A stretch of 64,000 nucleotides of DNA from Cardinalis cardinalis (GCA_014549065.1 JACDOX010000167.1:990574-1054573), one strand, 5' to 3'. Positions 12,801 through 25,560 are shown, counted from the first letter of the stretch. The notes: generated by a model not told the origin, from the sequence alone. A program made the numbers and translations.

Positions 12801-15800
12801 CACATGCACCCACCTGTGGGACACTTGTCCAGCCCCTGGCTGTGCCCCACCTGTGCTGAGAGTTCAATGGGTTATCCACAGAGAGTGTGAAAAGAGCACT
12901 GCTGNTGTTTTTTAACTTTGACCTGAGCATTCCAGAGATGCACATGGAACAGGAGCCTTTGGGTTGAACCTGGCAATGCTGCAGTGGGCTGTGCAGAGGA
13001 TGTTTCTGATCAGATTTGACTGGGGGTCCTGGGTTGGCCTCCCTGAAGAAGAAGGAGGCTTTAAAAGGCCTTTAAGGATTNCAGGGGATCAGTGCACTTC
13101 TAATGCTGCAGGGGTAGCTTTGTGAGAAGGGAGAGGAGCTCAGGGGCTCAGTGGCTTTCAATGCTGCCCAGTTTCTGATAGCTTCTTTCCAAAAGTTTAG
13201 GGGTTTGGCTAACACAATGACTGTGCTTGGAGTGGGACACGTTTTCTTTTCTCATCCTTCTGACTGTTATCTTGATGACTCTCCCCTCCNTTTCCAGTAA
13301 GAAAGGATGCACAAGCAAGTCCTTCCTTAGCAGGGCATGGAGCCAGTGTGTCTTATCAGGCACAGAAGAGCCAGCCAGGGACTTCCCATTCCTTGCTGCT
13401 GTGCCCCTTTAGGAATACCAGCCTAGTACATCTTACACGCTTCAGAAACTTCCCTAACTCCCCCTGTGCACTCTCAGCAGTTCTGTCCCAGAAGACTTTA
13501 GCTTGACTTTATTTGATGGATTTTTCCTGTTCCTGATAAGCCTTTGCCTGGAAATCCTTGGACAGGGGTATCCCACAGGAAAACTGGGAAGGATTATGCT
13601 GTTCTGGAGTACAGCCCCTTTGCTCCGCAGGGAAGCTCTCAAAATCCCAGCCACTGTGGCCTTCTCTAGCAACCTTTGCAAGCAGCTGAGAAAAAGTCTC
13701 ACTTTGGAATTCTGATGTTCTGCTCTTTGCCTGTGCTGTCCCTGATGGCCCAGACAAGCTTGGCATGAAGCTGCAGACTCTCTTCACAACAGAGTTGTGC
13801 CCAGACTCCATCTCCTGGCTGTCAAAGAAAGCCCATTGTAGCAGCTCCATATCAAATCCCTGCAGAACTACCTGCCCTCCACATTGACACACACGGTCCA
13901 GAACAGGAGAGCAGAAAGAGAAGGAGAAATGCTGAGCAGATTGAGGCTGTTCAGACTGGAAAGTACTGACCCAGAAGGCTTCTGCGTAAGTAGAACCAGA
14001 CACAGTCAGCGAGGGGCAAGATCTGGACCAGGAGGAATTCCTTCCCGGAGTACACTGAAGGGGTTCTGGAAACAGAGAGGGCAATGACCCTCCTGAAGAC
14101 CAGCCAGAGTCCTTGTGAAAAAGCACCTCAGGGTCACTTTCACAGGGGTGAATGCCCTGTTGAAAGAAGTTGTTCCCTCCCTACCTCTGCCTGCCCGCAG
14201 CACAAGAAAGATTGCAGCTTCAAAACTAGTGGTGCAAGTGAGGCAGAGCCCTCTGGAAAGCTGGAAGGTTCTGCTCATCGTGGACTTGTCCCAGCTGCCA
14301 GCACAGCCCATGACGAATGGCCCCAGCATGTTCCAGCACACCACAGCCCCCCAGCATTTACTTTAGACAGCTGCAGCACAAGGAAGACAAATGAGATCCA
14401 GAGAAACCCAACCTTCTGTTGGCCCCCTCCGTCTCTATTTACATGTCTGTTTTCCCCTCCAAGGCCATGCATCTCCTTTGTTTAGGAGAGTGTCTGGCTT
14501 CTGATCTTGTTCCAAATGGGTTTTTTTTTGCTTGAGTCCTTCCTTATTCTGCTGGAGCACTGAGCACAGGCACTTGAGGGCCTGCTTTGATTAGAGCTCC
14601 CTTGACTCCAATGCTTCAGACCTTGCCCCAGCCCAAACCATGGCCTCTGCTTGGCTCTACCCTGGGGCCAGACAGCGCACATCTCCTGCCAGCCAAACTC
14701 GCACGGCTGCCTCCCACTCCAAACCCTGGAAACATCAGGAGGGTGAGGATATACCATGAGGTGAAATGGTCTCCATCTCTCTGAGCTCTCCAGAGAGATA
14801 AAGGACCCTGCAAGGGCTTCCCCCTCGAGAAGAGCCTGAGCTGTGCCCTCGCTCCAAGCTGGGCTGAGCATCAGGATGCTGGCGATACACCCATCCACTC
14901 CACCGGAGCATGTAGCAGCATGAGAGCTCTGCAGGGAGCCCAGCCCTGCAAGGACAGGTGGTCTGGGAAGTGTTTGGCAAGATGGGAACAGTGTGTTCTG
15001 CCAGCTAGCTCTCCAGCTTCAAACCAGCCTTTATTTATCCCTGAGCGAGGCTGCACAGCTGCTTTCAAAAGGCGTTTGATGCTAAACTCGTTGGCTTCAC
15101 GTTCGCCCTGAAGAGCTCTTTTCTGTTATCTCTTTGGGTTGCTTTCCTTTTTTCCTCAAGCCCAAACTCAAATTATGCTGGTGAAACAGAGCCAAGCCTG
15201 CCAAGGCCCTCGTCAGGAGCACCCTAGCATGTGTCCCAGATGGTGACAACAAGAATGCTGGTTTTCACTGCTGATGGTTCACACTCCACTATGAGCNCTG
15301 CACAGCCTGCTCCGCTTCAAAGGCACTTCTAATGGAAGAACACAAGATCTGTTTCTTTCAGTCTGGTGTGGCAAGCTCTCCCCGTNCTCCCAAAGCACCT
15401 TCATCATTTGGGCACTAGGTCAGCTCCTGGATTTGCATCCAGGAGCAAGGGTTTCCTGTGACCACAGGCAGCCTCACATCAAGTGCCCAGCCAGTAAATG
15501 GGGGCTTCAGAGTGTAACTCCATCCTCCCTTCTCCACCTTTCAGAGAGATTCCCAGGGTCATGGGAAGTGAAGGATTTCACATAGCCCTCAGAAGTATAG
15601 CATGAGGCTGAGGAAGCCCACCTCACCCTCTAGGAACCTGGCAGGACAGTTTAACAGGGGGAAAAAAAGGATAAGGAAGGACTGCCTGGGGTCATCTGAC
15701 CCATCCTGTGCTGAGCTGGAGCCAGCACTGCTTCCAGTTTTCTGACAAGCTCTGGTCTCATTGGAAAAGAGCACTTTCCAGCAGTGGACATGCAGCATTT

Positions 15801-18800
15801 CTTCATCTGCCTCTTCCTGCTAAATGGAATTTCCCCCAAATCTGACCCCTGTGGTTTCTTGACTTATCAGAATTGAACTCAGTACTTCTTTTCACTTTCT
15901 CTTCACTATGTCCCTTTGTGCACTTGGAGACCATGTCATCCATTCCTGGAAGCAAGATTAAATCAAGTTCCTTCAGCCTGTTGTTTGAAGCCACATCATT
16001 CACACCTCTGATCAAACTTACCCCTGTCCTCCACAACCCTCCCAAGTGGGTGCCCACCTTTCCAGAGTCCAACTGTCCCATCTGGGACCACACCTCCCAG
16101 TGAGACTGATTTTTATAATTCATGCCCTACAGGACCACTCATGAGTGATGTCCAAAATCCTCACTAAAGAAATCTCAGAGATAAATCAAGCAGCCACTCC
16201 TGCTGAAAGGGAAGGGGACAGCAGCTGGATGCAGTGACAGCAAGCTGCAGAACGTGTACCCCTTTTTCCTCATCCCAACACAACCTCCACTTCTCCTATT
16301 AGCACTGCACCAGCTGCTGAGTGGGGCTGGAGACCTGAGCACCTCTCGGTGTGAGGCTGACTCACAAATGGCTCTTTGTGGTGATTTTTTGCTTCAGTCT
16401 GCAGTAACTCAGTTTTAAACTCCAGCTCTACAGCACACAGGCATGCTAGGAGATGCTATTTTTTGCAACAAACCACCTGTGTTGGATTTTCTGGCAGCAG
16501 GGCTAGTGAGCAGTTTCGCCGCAATCCAGATCAAGGTGGAGAGAGCATCCCTCCTACCATCCTCTGTTAAACTGCAAAATATCTGCTGCTCCAAGTGTCT
16601 GCAGTGGGATGGGGGGCAAAGCAGTGCAAACAGGACAGAGCCTGCCCACCTGGAGCGAGAAGGGCTGAGCTGAGTGACAGCAGCTCCAGGACCTGCTGCC
16701 CTCCTGAAGCCAGCTGGGTCCCACAGGCTCAGCAAAGAGCCATTGCACAGNGCAGACAGAGNCCTCAGAAATAGCCAAGTTCCACATCATCCCTGCTTTC
16801 ACCCCAGGCAGGCAGTGAAACCCGCAGCCCTGTTGGCTCTGACACTGGGAATTCCCTGGGGTAGCTGTCCTTGTCAGGGTCAGAGGACAATGCAGTGGTG
16901 GGAAACGAAACCGAGCTCTGTGAGAAGAGGCTGAATCTGTATCTGTAGCGTATCCAGGACACTTCTGCTTTTGTTCTTTGCAGAGCAGTGGCTGTCATCC
17001 ATCGCCATAAACACACACTGGCGCCTTTCCAAAAGCTGTGTCAGCTAAATAAAAAGGTGGGAAACTATATATTGCAGGTACTTTCAAGGAAAGCATTTGA
17101 TTTATTTACCAAAGACCACCTCAGCAGCTCACATTGCTGGAGCAATGTCCCTCCCACAGAGAGCAGAAAGTCACAGCTTGAAAATTTAAACAGGATTAAG
17201 GAGTGTCCATGTAAACAGAGTTGTGGGCTTGCAGTGCACATCTCAGCAGAGAAGGGGCTTTCCCAGACATAACATCTGCAAGAAAGAAAACGTTGNTTTC
17301 TATGGGAAAGTGGGGAAGAATGAGATATGTTTGGAGCAAGAAGCAACTAAAGGCTGCAGCAGGTGAACCTCCCAAGCCAGGAAGCTTGTGAAACACCACA
17401 CCTTGCAAATCTGCATTGACACAGCACAGCTGCCAGATCCTCTGGACAGGCACGGAATAGTCGCAATGCCAGCAAAATACATCTAGGGCAGAAGGATCCA
17501 AGGAAACTGGGCAGAAACTGGGCAGCACGGGGCCAAGCAGACAGAGTGAAACACCAGGATTTGAGGTTTGTTCTTGTTAGATCTAAAGAAAGATTGCAGG
17601 AAGAGCTCCTGGGTGTGCCTTACTTGGTCTTCTGGCTTTCCCTTTTCACCATGGACTAGGAAAGATTTCTCATGCTTGTGGGTGTAATGCATCCCAGCCA
17701 GCCTCAGNCTGCACACCAGTTTCACAAATCCATGAGAACATCCAAGACCTTCTCATCTTTGCTTGCCCCATGGCTGTCCCTCTCATCCCAAGCAGAGCTA
17801 ACCAGATCTTTGCTAGCCCCCTCCAAGCCCCATCCCTGCAATCTGAGCTGGGGGTGACCCCTCCCCTCAGTCTCAGTTCTTTTTGCCCTGTATCCAGGCC
17901 ATTCTGCTGTGGATGCAGAGCAATTGAGGAAAGAAGGGAGGATAGGTTTCCACCAGCCTTCTGTGGCTGAGCACACAGTTGGAGAGCAGAAAAAAGCCTT
18001 ACCTAGAGGCACAGCCAAGCAGGAAAACAGGAGGGAGAGGTGGGGAAGGCCACGGAAATGGCACTAAGCCTGCTCTCACTGCCTACTGCTTTTTCAGGAG
18101 GGATGGGTAACAGGTATTTTTCAGAGCATTCTCTCAGCAGGTTAAGGCCTCNCTTCGCTTGCCCTCCTGGTTTTGTCTTTATGTCCAGTTTTTAGTGCTT
18201 CCGTGCATAGAGAGAGGATGGTGCATCNGAGGGCAGACAGGAAGGATCCCCCTCTCTCTCCAAAGGGAGCCCNGGGCAGAGCTGTGCCTGGCTCGTGGCT
18301 CAGCCCCCGCTGCCATGAGCTGCAGTTTCTGCTACTTCTAGAAACACAAAGCCAAGTCGAGTCCTGTCCAGGCATAAGGGTCTCCATATAAGACAGCTTC
18401 TGGACTCAATTTGACTCCAGGAGCTCAGGGCAGGGCAAACACCCTGGTCTCATGCTCCAGACCATGGAGGCGCAGGCTGGGCAATGCCGCCAGGGAGAGT
18501 TCAGCTGCAGGGGGAGCACGGCAGGAATGGCACCAGCTCCTTTTTGGAACCATGCAGCCTGGCTAAGAGTGCTGGCATCTTCCCACAGGACAAATCTCAG
18601 CAGGAAGTGTCCAGACAAGCAGCAGGGGTGATGACATGCTGGAAATGAGGGGGGAGCAAGCAGGGGCCTGAGGATAAGAGATGCCAGTTCTGGATCCTCT
18701 CCATCATCCACACACGTTGTTTAGGCAAGAGCGAACAGTACAATGGAACAAGACTAAAGGGGCTTTTCCTCACCTGGCTTCCCACCCTTCCCAGCCATCC

Positions 18801-21082
18801 ACATGTCCCATCTCCTCATATAAACCCAGACAGGTTCCTGAGCCCCTGCCAGCTAGACCTGGCACCTGTGCCAAGGAAGAGCAGCCCCTTGCCTTGGCAC
18901 CATGGGGTGGAAACCACCAGAACGGGGANCAACTGGCCCCTGCGCTGGCAAATGTGCCCAGAGCATGTCCACTCCTCCTGTTGACTCTCGTGCACCAGGG
19001 AGTCAGGCGAGGAAGCTGTGTGGAGGTTGTGAGGGGGGGAACAGCTTTTTGCCCCCGTGGTGCTGCTCACCTTGCCTGCAGGTCCATGTGGGGAGGATGA
19101 AATTGGTCCCTCCCCAGTCACTCCAGGAGCAGCATGTGCAGCACGTGGGGGATGCTGGTGACAGGAAAAGCCCTTGTACACCCTCTCTTTGGAGGCAAGG
19201 GACAAAACCAGTTCCAGTAAATACCCTTCCTGGAAAGGGTCTTATGGCACCAAGGGAAACCAGCATAGCATTTCCCTTGGTGCCCTGCTAGCAGAGAAGC
19301 AAATNGGTGTTTCCTGCCACGGAACCTTCAATCCTACCTCCCAGCTGGGTATGTCTGTGCCAGGCCAGACCTTGAGACCACAGCAGATTGTGTCTGCTGT
19401 GTCTGGTGCCCCTTGCACTCAGCCTGGGCACCATCCAAGACTGCTTTCACCATGCCAGGCAGACACACGAGTGCTCTCATGATCCCAGCTGTGAGTGCTG
19501 GCAGCCAGGGAGCGACCCAGTGCCTGCTCAGTTTGCTTGCATAGATGCAGCCTTGTCCTTTCTCTCCTGCCTTGTGCACAGTCACCAGGAGAGTGGCTCT
19601 TTTGTCAGCTCCTTGTGAAAGCTTTGCAGCTACAGCACCTTGTTACTCCACAACGTGTGAAATACAGGTCCCCAGGTTTGAATAAAGGGCTACAGGGGAT
19701 TCAGCCAATGCTCCAGAGCCTGAGGGATCCCTGCATGTGACTCCTGAGCTGCTGAGGGTATGTCTGCATCATACTGCAATGGGTTCTGGTCCTGCACCAC
19801 CCACCCTGAGGATGCAGTGAGGTTAGGAAAAGAGCGAGGAAAACATGTCTGGGGAGAGAAAAGCAGGAGGACTTTTTAACTGAAACTAGCTTTGGGCTGG
19901 GAACCAAGGTTTTTGACACAGCAATGACTAGCTACTTTCCCTGAGGAAAGTGGCTGCTTCCTTCTAAAGAGATCATTGACATTTTGAATCAGGGAAACTC
20001 ACTCCCTAGTTTACTAAGCACTGAACCAATCTGGTTTTTGACAGATTTCCAAGAGGAGCTGGGCTCTGGCGTGGATGGAGAGGCTGCTGCAGGGCTGGAG
20101 GAGAGACAGGAGCCAGGAACTCATACCTGGTCCAGGACAGCATCTCTTCTTGTCCTTCCCGGGGTGGGGTGGTGAGAGCAGCCTGCAGCCAGAGCTNGGA
20201 TGAGGATCACCATCCACTTGAGAACCACAACAGGCAAGGAGCTAGCAGGGATCTGTGGTGTGCAGCTGCACTGCTCTGAGGAGAACACGCTTGCTGCACC
20301 CAGGAGAGATGAGAACCCCGGGCTTTGCAACCGTGCTCTTAAGGCCTGGCTGGCTAAGAAAACTCTGAAACTCTCAAGGAAATGGATTAACCTGCTTCCA
20401 ACACCCAAGAGAACAGTGTCAGCCCCTTCTCCCTTGTTTTCCCTGGTCCAGGATGCCGTTCTCCTTGTCCTGGTAGCCCACAGCCAAGGATGACTGTAAT
20501 CCACCCCAGGCTAAGCCCCTCTGGCAGTCCCTGCCCTTTGCAGGGACCTGCTCCAGCTGCAGCAGCTCAGCCTCAGAGCAGATCCATGCCAAGCATCCTC
20601 CCCCTCCCCAGCCATGGCCCCCTCACAGGTCACTGAGGGAGCAGCAGGAAGGCTTCTGTCCAAGCCAGCACCAGTTATCCTCATTTCCCACTCACACTGT
20701 TTATCTTGGCCCCTCTCCCCGTACCAGCCTTCCTTCTCTTCTCCTTCTGCCCAGGATTGAATTGCTGGGGCTGTCACTGTAGTTAATGGTCTGGGACAGG
20801 GCTGGTGCTCCCTGAGAGTCACACTCAGAGACATCTGAGCCCGAGCACTGTGTGTGCACAAACCAGGGAGGGGCACCCCGGAGGGGAGAACGCCTGAAAG
20901 AGAAACGAGCCACCAGCTGAGTGAGGCAGGTGACCAGGGGAGGAGAAGGGACAGGATTAAGCCTGGGCTCGAGAGGTGTCAGCACAAAGCCATCAGGGGC
21001 CTGGCCTGGGCAGCCCAGCCACTGCAGCACTGTGGATGCCATCCCCTGAGGGCTGTTCCCCTCGCCCTCAGGACCAGTCCTG
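9811..21082. other. No supported gene in 11 kb left of the solo LTR
   Basis: Mixed-composition intergenic or intronic DNA. No reading frame matches the genes that lie near CCL19 in mammals (CCL27, IL11RA, GALT), and I saw no tRNA or obvious mobile element. A consensus NF-kB-type GGGAATTCCC occurs at 16,847, which is compatible with chance. Confidence 0.5.
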
Positions 21083-21468
21083 TGTAACGGTGTTCGCAGG
21101 GGTCTCAGGATGAGGGAAGAGACGAGGATCTGACTCCATGTTTCAGAAGGCTTGATTTATTATTTTATGATATATATTACATTAAAACTATACTAAAAGA
21201 ATAGAAGAAAGGATTTCCTCAGAAGGCTAGCTGAGAATAGAATAAGAAGGAATGATAACAAAAGTTTGTGGCTTGGACTCTCTGTCNGAGCCAGCTGGGC
21301 TGTGACTGGCCATTAATTAGAAACAACTAACACAGGCCAATCAAAGATTCACTTGTTGCATTCCACAGCAGCAGATAATCAATGTTTACATTTTGTTCCT
21401 GAGGCTTCTCAGCTTCTCAGGAGGAAAAATCCTAAAGAAAGAATTTTTCATAAAAGATGTCTGCGACA
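21083..21468 (-). mobile_element. Solo LTR of an endogenous retrovirus with 6-bp target-site duplication
   Basis: A 386-bp element with TG...CA ends (TGTAACGG at 21,083; GCGACA ending 21,468) flanked on both sides by GTCCTG (21,077-21,082 and 21,469-21,474). The duplication is perfect and 6 bp long, the size typical of class II (ERVK-like) elements. On the minus strand it carries AATAAA signals near its 3' end, so the LTR reads right to left. I recall this LTR from songbird genomes. No internal viral sequence adjoins it, so it is a solo LTR left by recombination. It lies about 2 kb beyond the CCL19 polyadenylation signal. Confidence 0.9.
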
Positions 21469-21474
21469 GTCCTG

Positions 21475-23471
21475 GGCCATTTCATTTCCAGCCTGTGCCC
21501 AGGCATGCTGACTAGCACCAAAGCACTAACTGGATGATGCAGACAGTCACAGCAGTGCTTGGGAGGAGAGGATGCTGCCTGCNTGCTGGACACACGGAGC
21601 TTCAGCTGGACTGAACAGCTTTGTTCAGACATCACATGGCCTGGGCAAAAGGGGACAAAAGGACACTTTGAGACAGCAAGACCTTATTCAGAGTGCACTC
21701 CAGACCTGGGGCTCAGGAGGAAAAGGGCCACAGACTCTCAGCTTACTGTTGATGAGTGGCAGGAACNAGGGAGCTGCCATCTGTGCCTTATCCATGGGTG
21801 TGCCCAGGAAAAGGTGCCTTCAGCAGCCTCCATTGCCCCNAAAGCTTATCCTCCCACTCACCTGCACCCCAGCAACCAGCAAGTGCTGACCTGCCAGAGT
21901 AATCAAGCACACTGCGCCTCAGTTTCCCTTGCTGCAAGGACAAACCTCCCATTCCTGCAGCTCTTCTTCCGTGTCCTGTGCCCCTGTGGAAGCTGAGAGC
22001 TGGGGAGATCCAGCCCAGCATCTGCACTGGCAGGACTGAAGCGTTTGGGGCTGGATGGTGCAGCACCAGTGTGCTCCCTCCTACCGCATCCCTGCGCACC
22101 CACAGCCTGGCTGAGCAGTGCAGAGCAGGGTGCCTGTTTTCCACGGTGCTGAGGGGCTCCCAGGAGAGACCTGCAGCCCAGCTGCTGTGTCCCTCATCCC
22201 CATAAACCCTCCTGCCTCCTCCCCACACCCCAGCACAGCCCCTTTGCCTCTGCAGCACAGCANGCAGTGCTGCCTGCTCACCACACACTCCACGCTGGCT
22301 TTCAGGCTCAAACATGAGGCACGACAACTACCTGCTGGCTTTTCATTTTATTTAACAAAATCACAGCACAATAAAAAAATAAAGAGAGTAAAGAAGAGGC
22401 ATACACATGGAATTGTTGCAATGAACAGATCTAGCAGCAAATAACCTGAGAGCAGCACGACCTCCAGGCGTGGGCATGGGGCAGGGCTGGACAGCGGTGT
22501 CAGGCTGAGGGACTGAGACAGGGTGCAATATCCCCAAGGAGAGCAGGGCTAAGAGCCACATCTCTGCCTGCTCCACATTAGTGCCTCTATTTCTACCCTT
22601 GCAAGGAAGGGCAGGAGGGAAACAGCGCAGGGAATTCAGGAGTGAGGAGGAACCACATCAGCTACACGTTTTCTGAGGGCATCTGGGCTGTGCTTGGCAA
22701 GGACCAGAACAATGTATGGCCTTTGTGGAACNTCTCCATCGCTCCCCTCCAGCCCCACACTGTTCCGTGCTGGCAGCCCTTCCCAGGGATGCAGGAGGAC
22801 TTTGGGTTGGGGCTGGCAAAGGAAACCAAAGGGATCAGACTNTAGCTGGAGGTCACAACTGCTGTGTTGATGGGAAGTCTGGGAGTTCCCAGCTCGCCTC
22901 ACAGACCAGTCCATCAAACAGCTTCCAGGCTGCAAAGGTGATGGAGCCCAGCAGCCCCTGGCTCAGGCTGACACAGGCTGCTGGTCACATTGGAGGCAGA
23001 GGGAAAAGGACAGAGCAGACAGGGCTCTGCCCCATCCCACACAGTGGCATGCGTCTCAAGGAGGGTCAGCCCTGAGGTTAGAGCTGGAAGCAGGTTGGCT
23101 CTGTTAGCATCAGATTCAGACGGGAGATGGTCCCCTTCAGCTGTTGGGACAAGACATGGCTTCTTCAGGACCTACTTGCCCTGTGGTTTGCCCTGGGGAA
23201 ATGAAAAACCCAACTGATACTGGTGTGCTCCTNGGGCTGTGAGCTTCCCCAGGGTCCCTTCCCCTGCTGGACAAGCCATGGTCGTGATGGACCTGTCAGG
23301 CCTTGTAAAGCACCCAGCAAGCTCATCATCAGCCCTCCCCATGAAGATGCACAAGCAGCAGACTCCAAGCTTACAGGGCAGAGGCGAGAAGGGATTTTGC
23401 TCCCAGTGCCATTTGCCATGGCACACACCAGGCCAGAGTGACACTGGGTAGACAAAAATCCCAGGGCTGCA
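21475..23471. other. Intergenic, downstream of CCL19
   Basis: Lies between the solo LTR and the CCL19 polyadenylation signal. A short A/T-rich patch at 22,340-22,400 carries AATAAA on both strands. No gene recognised. Confidence 0.5.
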
Positions 23472-23477
23472 TTTATT
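23472..23477 (-). terminator. Polyadenylation signal, probable CCL19 mRNA end
   Basis: AATAAA on the minus strand, 194 bp downstream of the end of CCL19 exon 3. It is the first canonical signal after the coding exons and limits where the last exon can lie (23,478-23,660). Confidence 0.6.
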
Positions 23478-23551
23478 TGGGGTGAAAGAGGGACTACCAA
23501 AGAGGCAGAGTAGTCCCAGNTGGGGACAGGAGGGATGGAGACCAAGACAAA

Positions 23552-25417
23552 TTATCCACGCCTTGGTAGAGCATGGCCCTGCTCTTCCCAGCAGCCCAGT
23601 CACAATGGGAAAAGCCTGTCTGGCAGTGGATAAACCCAGCCCCTGGGCTGAGAACAGGGATGGTTCTTACCCTCTTGGCNGAGCTGGCATCCAGCCTCTC
23701 TTGGAGACGAATCACCCACGGGGAATGGAGGGGTGCACAGAGGCGCTTGCCCTTTGTGGTGATGAATCTGCCAGGCCCATGAGGGAAAAAAACCAAGATG
23801 TAGTGGCAGGGATTCCATGGATGCCCAAGAACAGCACAAGCTCTCACCCACTCCCACCTCAGTGCCCTCCCCCACCTCTGCCTGTAGATTACTTTCTTCC
23901 CTGGCTTTTGCCCCATGCTCTCCCCCTCTCACTGAGCCTCTGGATCTCCGGGATCTCTTCTGCAGCTCTCCCTATTCCTTCACCCTCAAATCCCGCTCAA
24001 CAACCCTCTGCCATCCTGCTCTGCTTTCCACCCTGCCCCATGCAAGGTCCATCCCTTGGCCATCACGGGTGCCTCAGCCATCAGCCCTTGGGCTCTTACA
24101 CGGCAGCAGGGATGTCACAGCCGTCCTGCGCCAGCTGGAGCCAGTAATCCCTGACGATCCGCCGCGGGATGGGTGCCTCGCTCGTCCGCAGGCAGCAGTC
24201 GAGGACGTTGTTGCCGCTGTGCACTGGAGGAGGAACACACGGAGCAGGCTGAGCCCAGCTGCACCTTTCCCAGCTTCTCTGGAGGGTGATGGGGCTGTGC
24301 AGGACAGTGCCTGCAGGAATGCTGTCCCACACCACCCTGCCCGGGCACACAGGCACCTTTGTTGAGTGCTTTATTGCGCTCACACCCCAGTGCTGAGAGC
24401 CCTTTGCCTCCTTCCCACAGAAAGCAAAGAAGATGGGGAAGAGTAAACAGGCAGACGGCAACGCCCCTGCACCCCAGCTAGCAAGGCAGGACACAGGGGT
24501 CTTTATTTACCCCACTTCAGGGTGCTGCAATACAGACACGCATTTCTGAGGGGTTGGGGATGATTTCAGCTCTATTTACTGAAGCAATCACAGCTTTGGC
24601 AGCTACCCCNCCACCAGCCCACCCCACACGGATCATCCCTGTGACAGCTGAAGGACATAGATGACAGTGCTTCTCTGCAGGGAAGGAGATCCAGAGTCAC
24701 CCTCCCAGCAAATCCGGTACTCACTGCTAACACCTGACAAGGCTGGCAGCACCCACGGATGTCTATACCCTCAGCAGCAAGGTGTGGTGCAACACCACAA
24801 AGCATCTGGACCCCCCAGCTCCCCACCACATGTAGAGGTTCTGATGTCACCGACCCAGANAGCTGTGACCCGTGCAAACACTGCATCCAACACCAACAGC
24901 TTCTCAAACATCAGCCCTGCCCTAACAGACACCTTCCCTCTTGCTCCCAGCCCTGCCACCTGCCCCCAGGCTGCCCTACACCACAGGGTGACAGGAATGT
25001 CACCTCGGTGGTGGACTGGCGAGAATGGGACCAGGACAATCCCAGCCCAGTGAGTGCAAGCTGGGCTAGGGCACTGGGAAGCAGGATTGCACCATGGCCC
25101 TTTCCAAAAAAGGGGAGGCAGGATTGCACCATGGCGCTTTCCCAAACACACCTTCCCAGNCCCAGAGCCCTGCAGGCTCCTGTCTGGACTTTGGGCAGGA
25201 CAAAGTCCCTGTGGACAGGTTNCAAGAAGAGGATGCAGGAGGGCTGTGAGGAAGCGGCAGCCATGTGTCCCTCTAAAAGTCTGCTNGAAATGCAAAAGAG
25301 AGAAGAAACAGAATCCTCTAATTTCCCCAGGAAAGGCAGCCTGAGAGGTCCCATCTTACCATCCAGGATATGTCCCAGCAACAGGAGACTGAAGCANAGA
25401 AGATGCAGCTGCTGCAT
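23552..25417 (-). CDS. CCL19: CC chemokine ligand 19 (CCL19), three firm coding exons plus a tentative fourth
   Basis: Secreted CCR7 ligand, partner of CCL21 in lymphoid homing. Minus-strand coding exons are 25417-25360, 24223-24100 and 23767-23671, with donors GTAAGA, GTAAGA and GTAAGA, CAG acceptors, phases 1, 2 and 0, and introns of 1136 and 332 bp. The joined frame gives 93 residues. Residues 1-19 are a hydrophobic signal peptide. The DCCL motif (Cys29/30), PIPRRIVRDY (human PIPGYIVRNF), DGCDIPA with Cys55, and KRLCAP with Cys71 followed by a WV-R-LQ-RL helix all align with human CCL19. Ns fall in CTN (Leu) and TCN (Ser) codons and do not change the residues. The ATG has A at -3 and follows a TATA box by about 110 bp. 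Human CCL19 ends with a very short last exon. The best local candidate is 23578-23552 (eight codons, about 101 residues in all), but its acceptor has a weak pyrimidine tract, so this end is tentative. The first three exons are confident. Confidence 0.92.
25081..25150. repeat. Two-copy 37-bp tandem repeat in CCL19 intron 1
   Basis: GCAGGATTGCACCATGG recurs at 25,081 and 25,118 with a shared CTTTCC stretch after it. The copies differ by a few bases and lie inside CCL19 intron 1. Confidence 0.8.
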
Positions 25418-25524
25418 TTTGCCGCTAAGTCAGGCAGAGGATGGGCTGGAGGCAGTGGAGCTCCAGGCAGAGGAGGTGAGCTCTGCACAGCTTCCCTGGG
25501 CCCTGCTGCTGCTGCTCCCCACTG

Positions 25525-25559
25525 CTTATATACCCTTCCAGCCCATGGCTTTCACTTTC
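25525..25559 (-). promoter_or_regulatory. CCL19 core promoter: TATA box with adjacent ISRE-like element
   Basis: On the minus strand TATATAAG occupies 25532-25525, about 110 bp upstream of the CCL19 ATG, which predicts a start site near 25,495 and a 5'UTR of about 80 nt. Directly upstream, 25559-25550 reads GAAAGTGAAA, matching the IRF/ISRE core GAAANNGAAA. Mammalian CCL19 is known to respond to interferon-regulatory factors and NF-kB. A regulatory role here is inferred from position and consensus only. Confidence 0.7.
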
Positions 25560-25560
25560 T

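Noticed and set aside
16847..16856. GGGAATTCCC NF-kB palindrome (also at 48,826)
   Set aside because: Far from either promoter and within the number expected by chance.
23494..23916. Single 140-codon minus-strand frame spanning CCL19 exon 3
   Set aside because: Only 23,767-23,671 is chemokine-like; the flanks read through a clear acceptor and donor and are intron.
24096..24494. 132-codon minus-strand frame containing CCL19 exon 2
   Set aside because: The part upstream of the CAG acceptor at 24,224 is intron 1; only the chemokine segment is exon.
24493..24500. AATAAA on the minus strand at 24,493
   Set aside because: It lies inside CCL19 intron 1, where it would truncate the gene; probably fortuitous.
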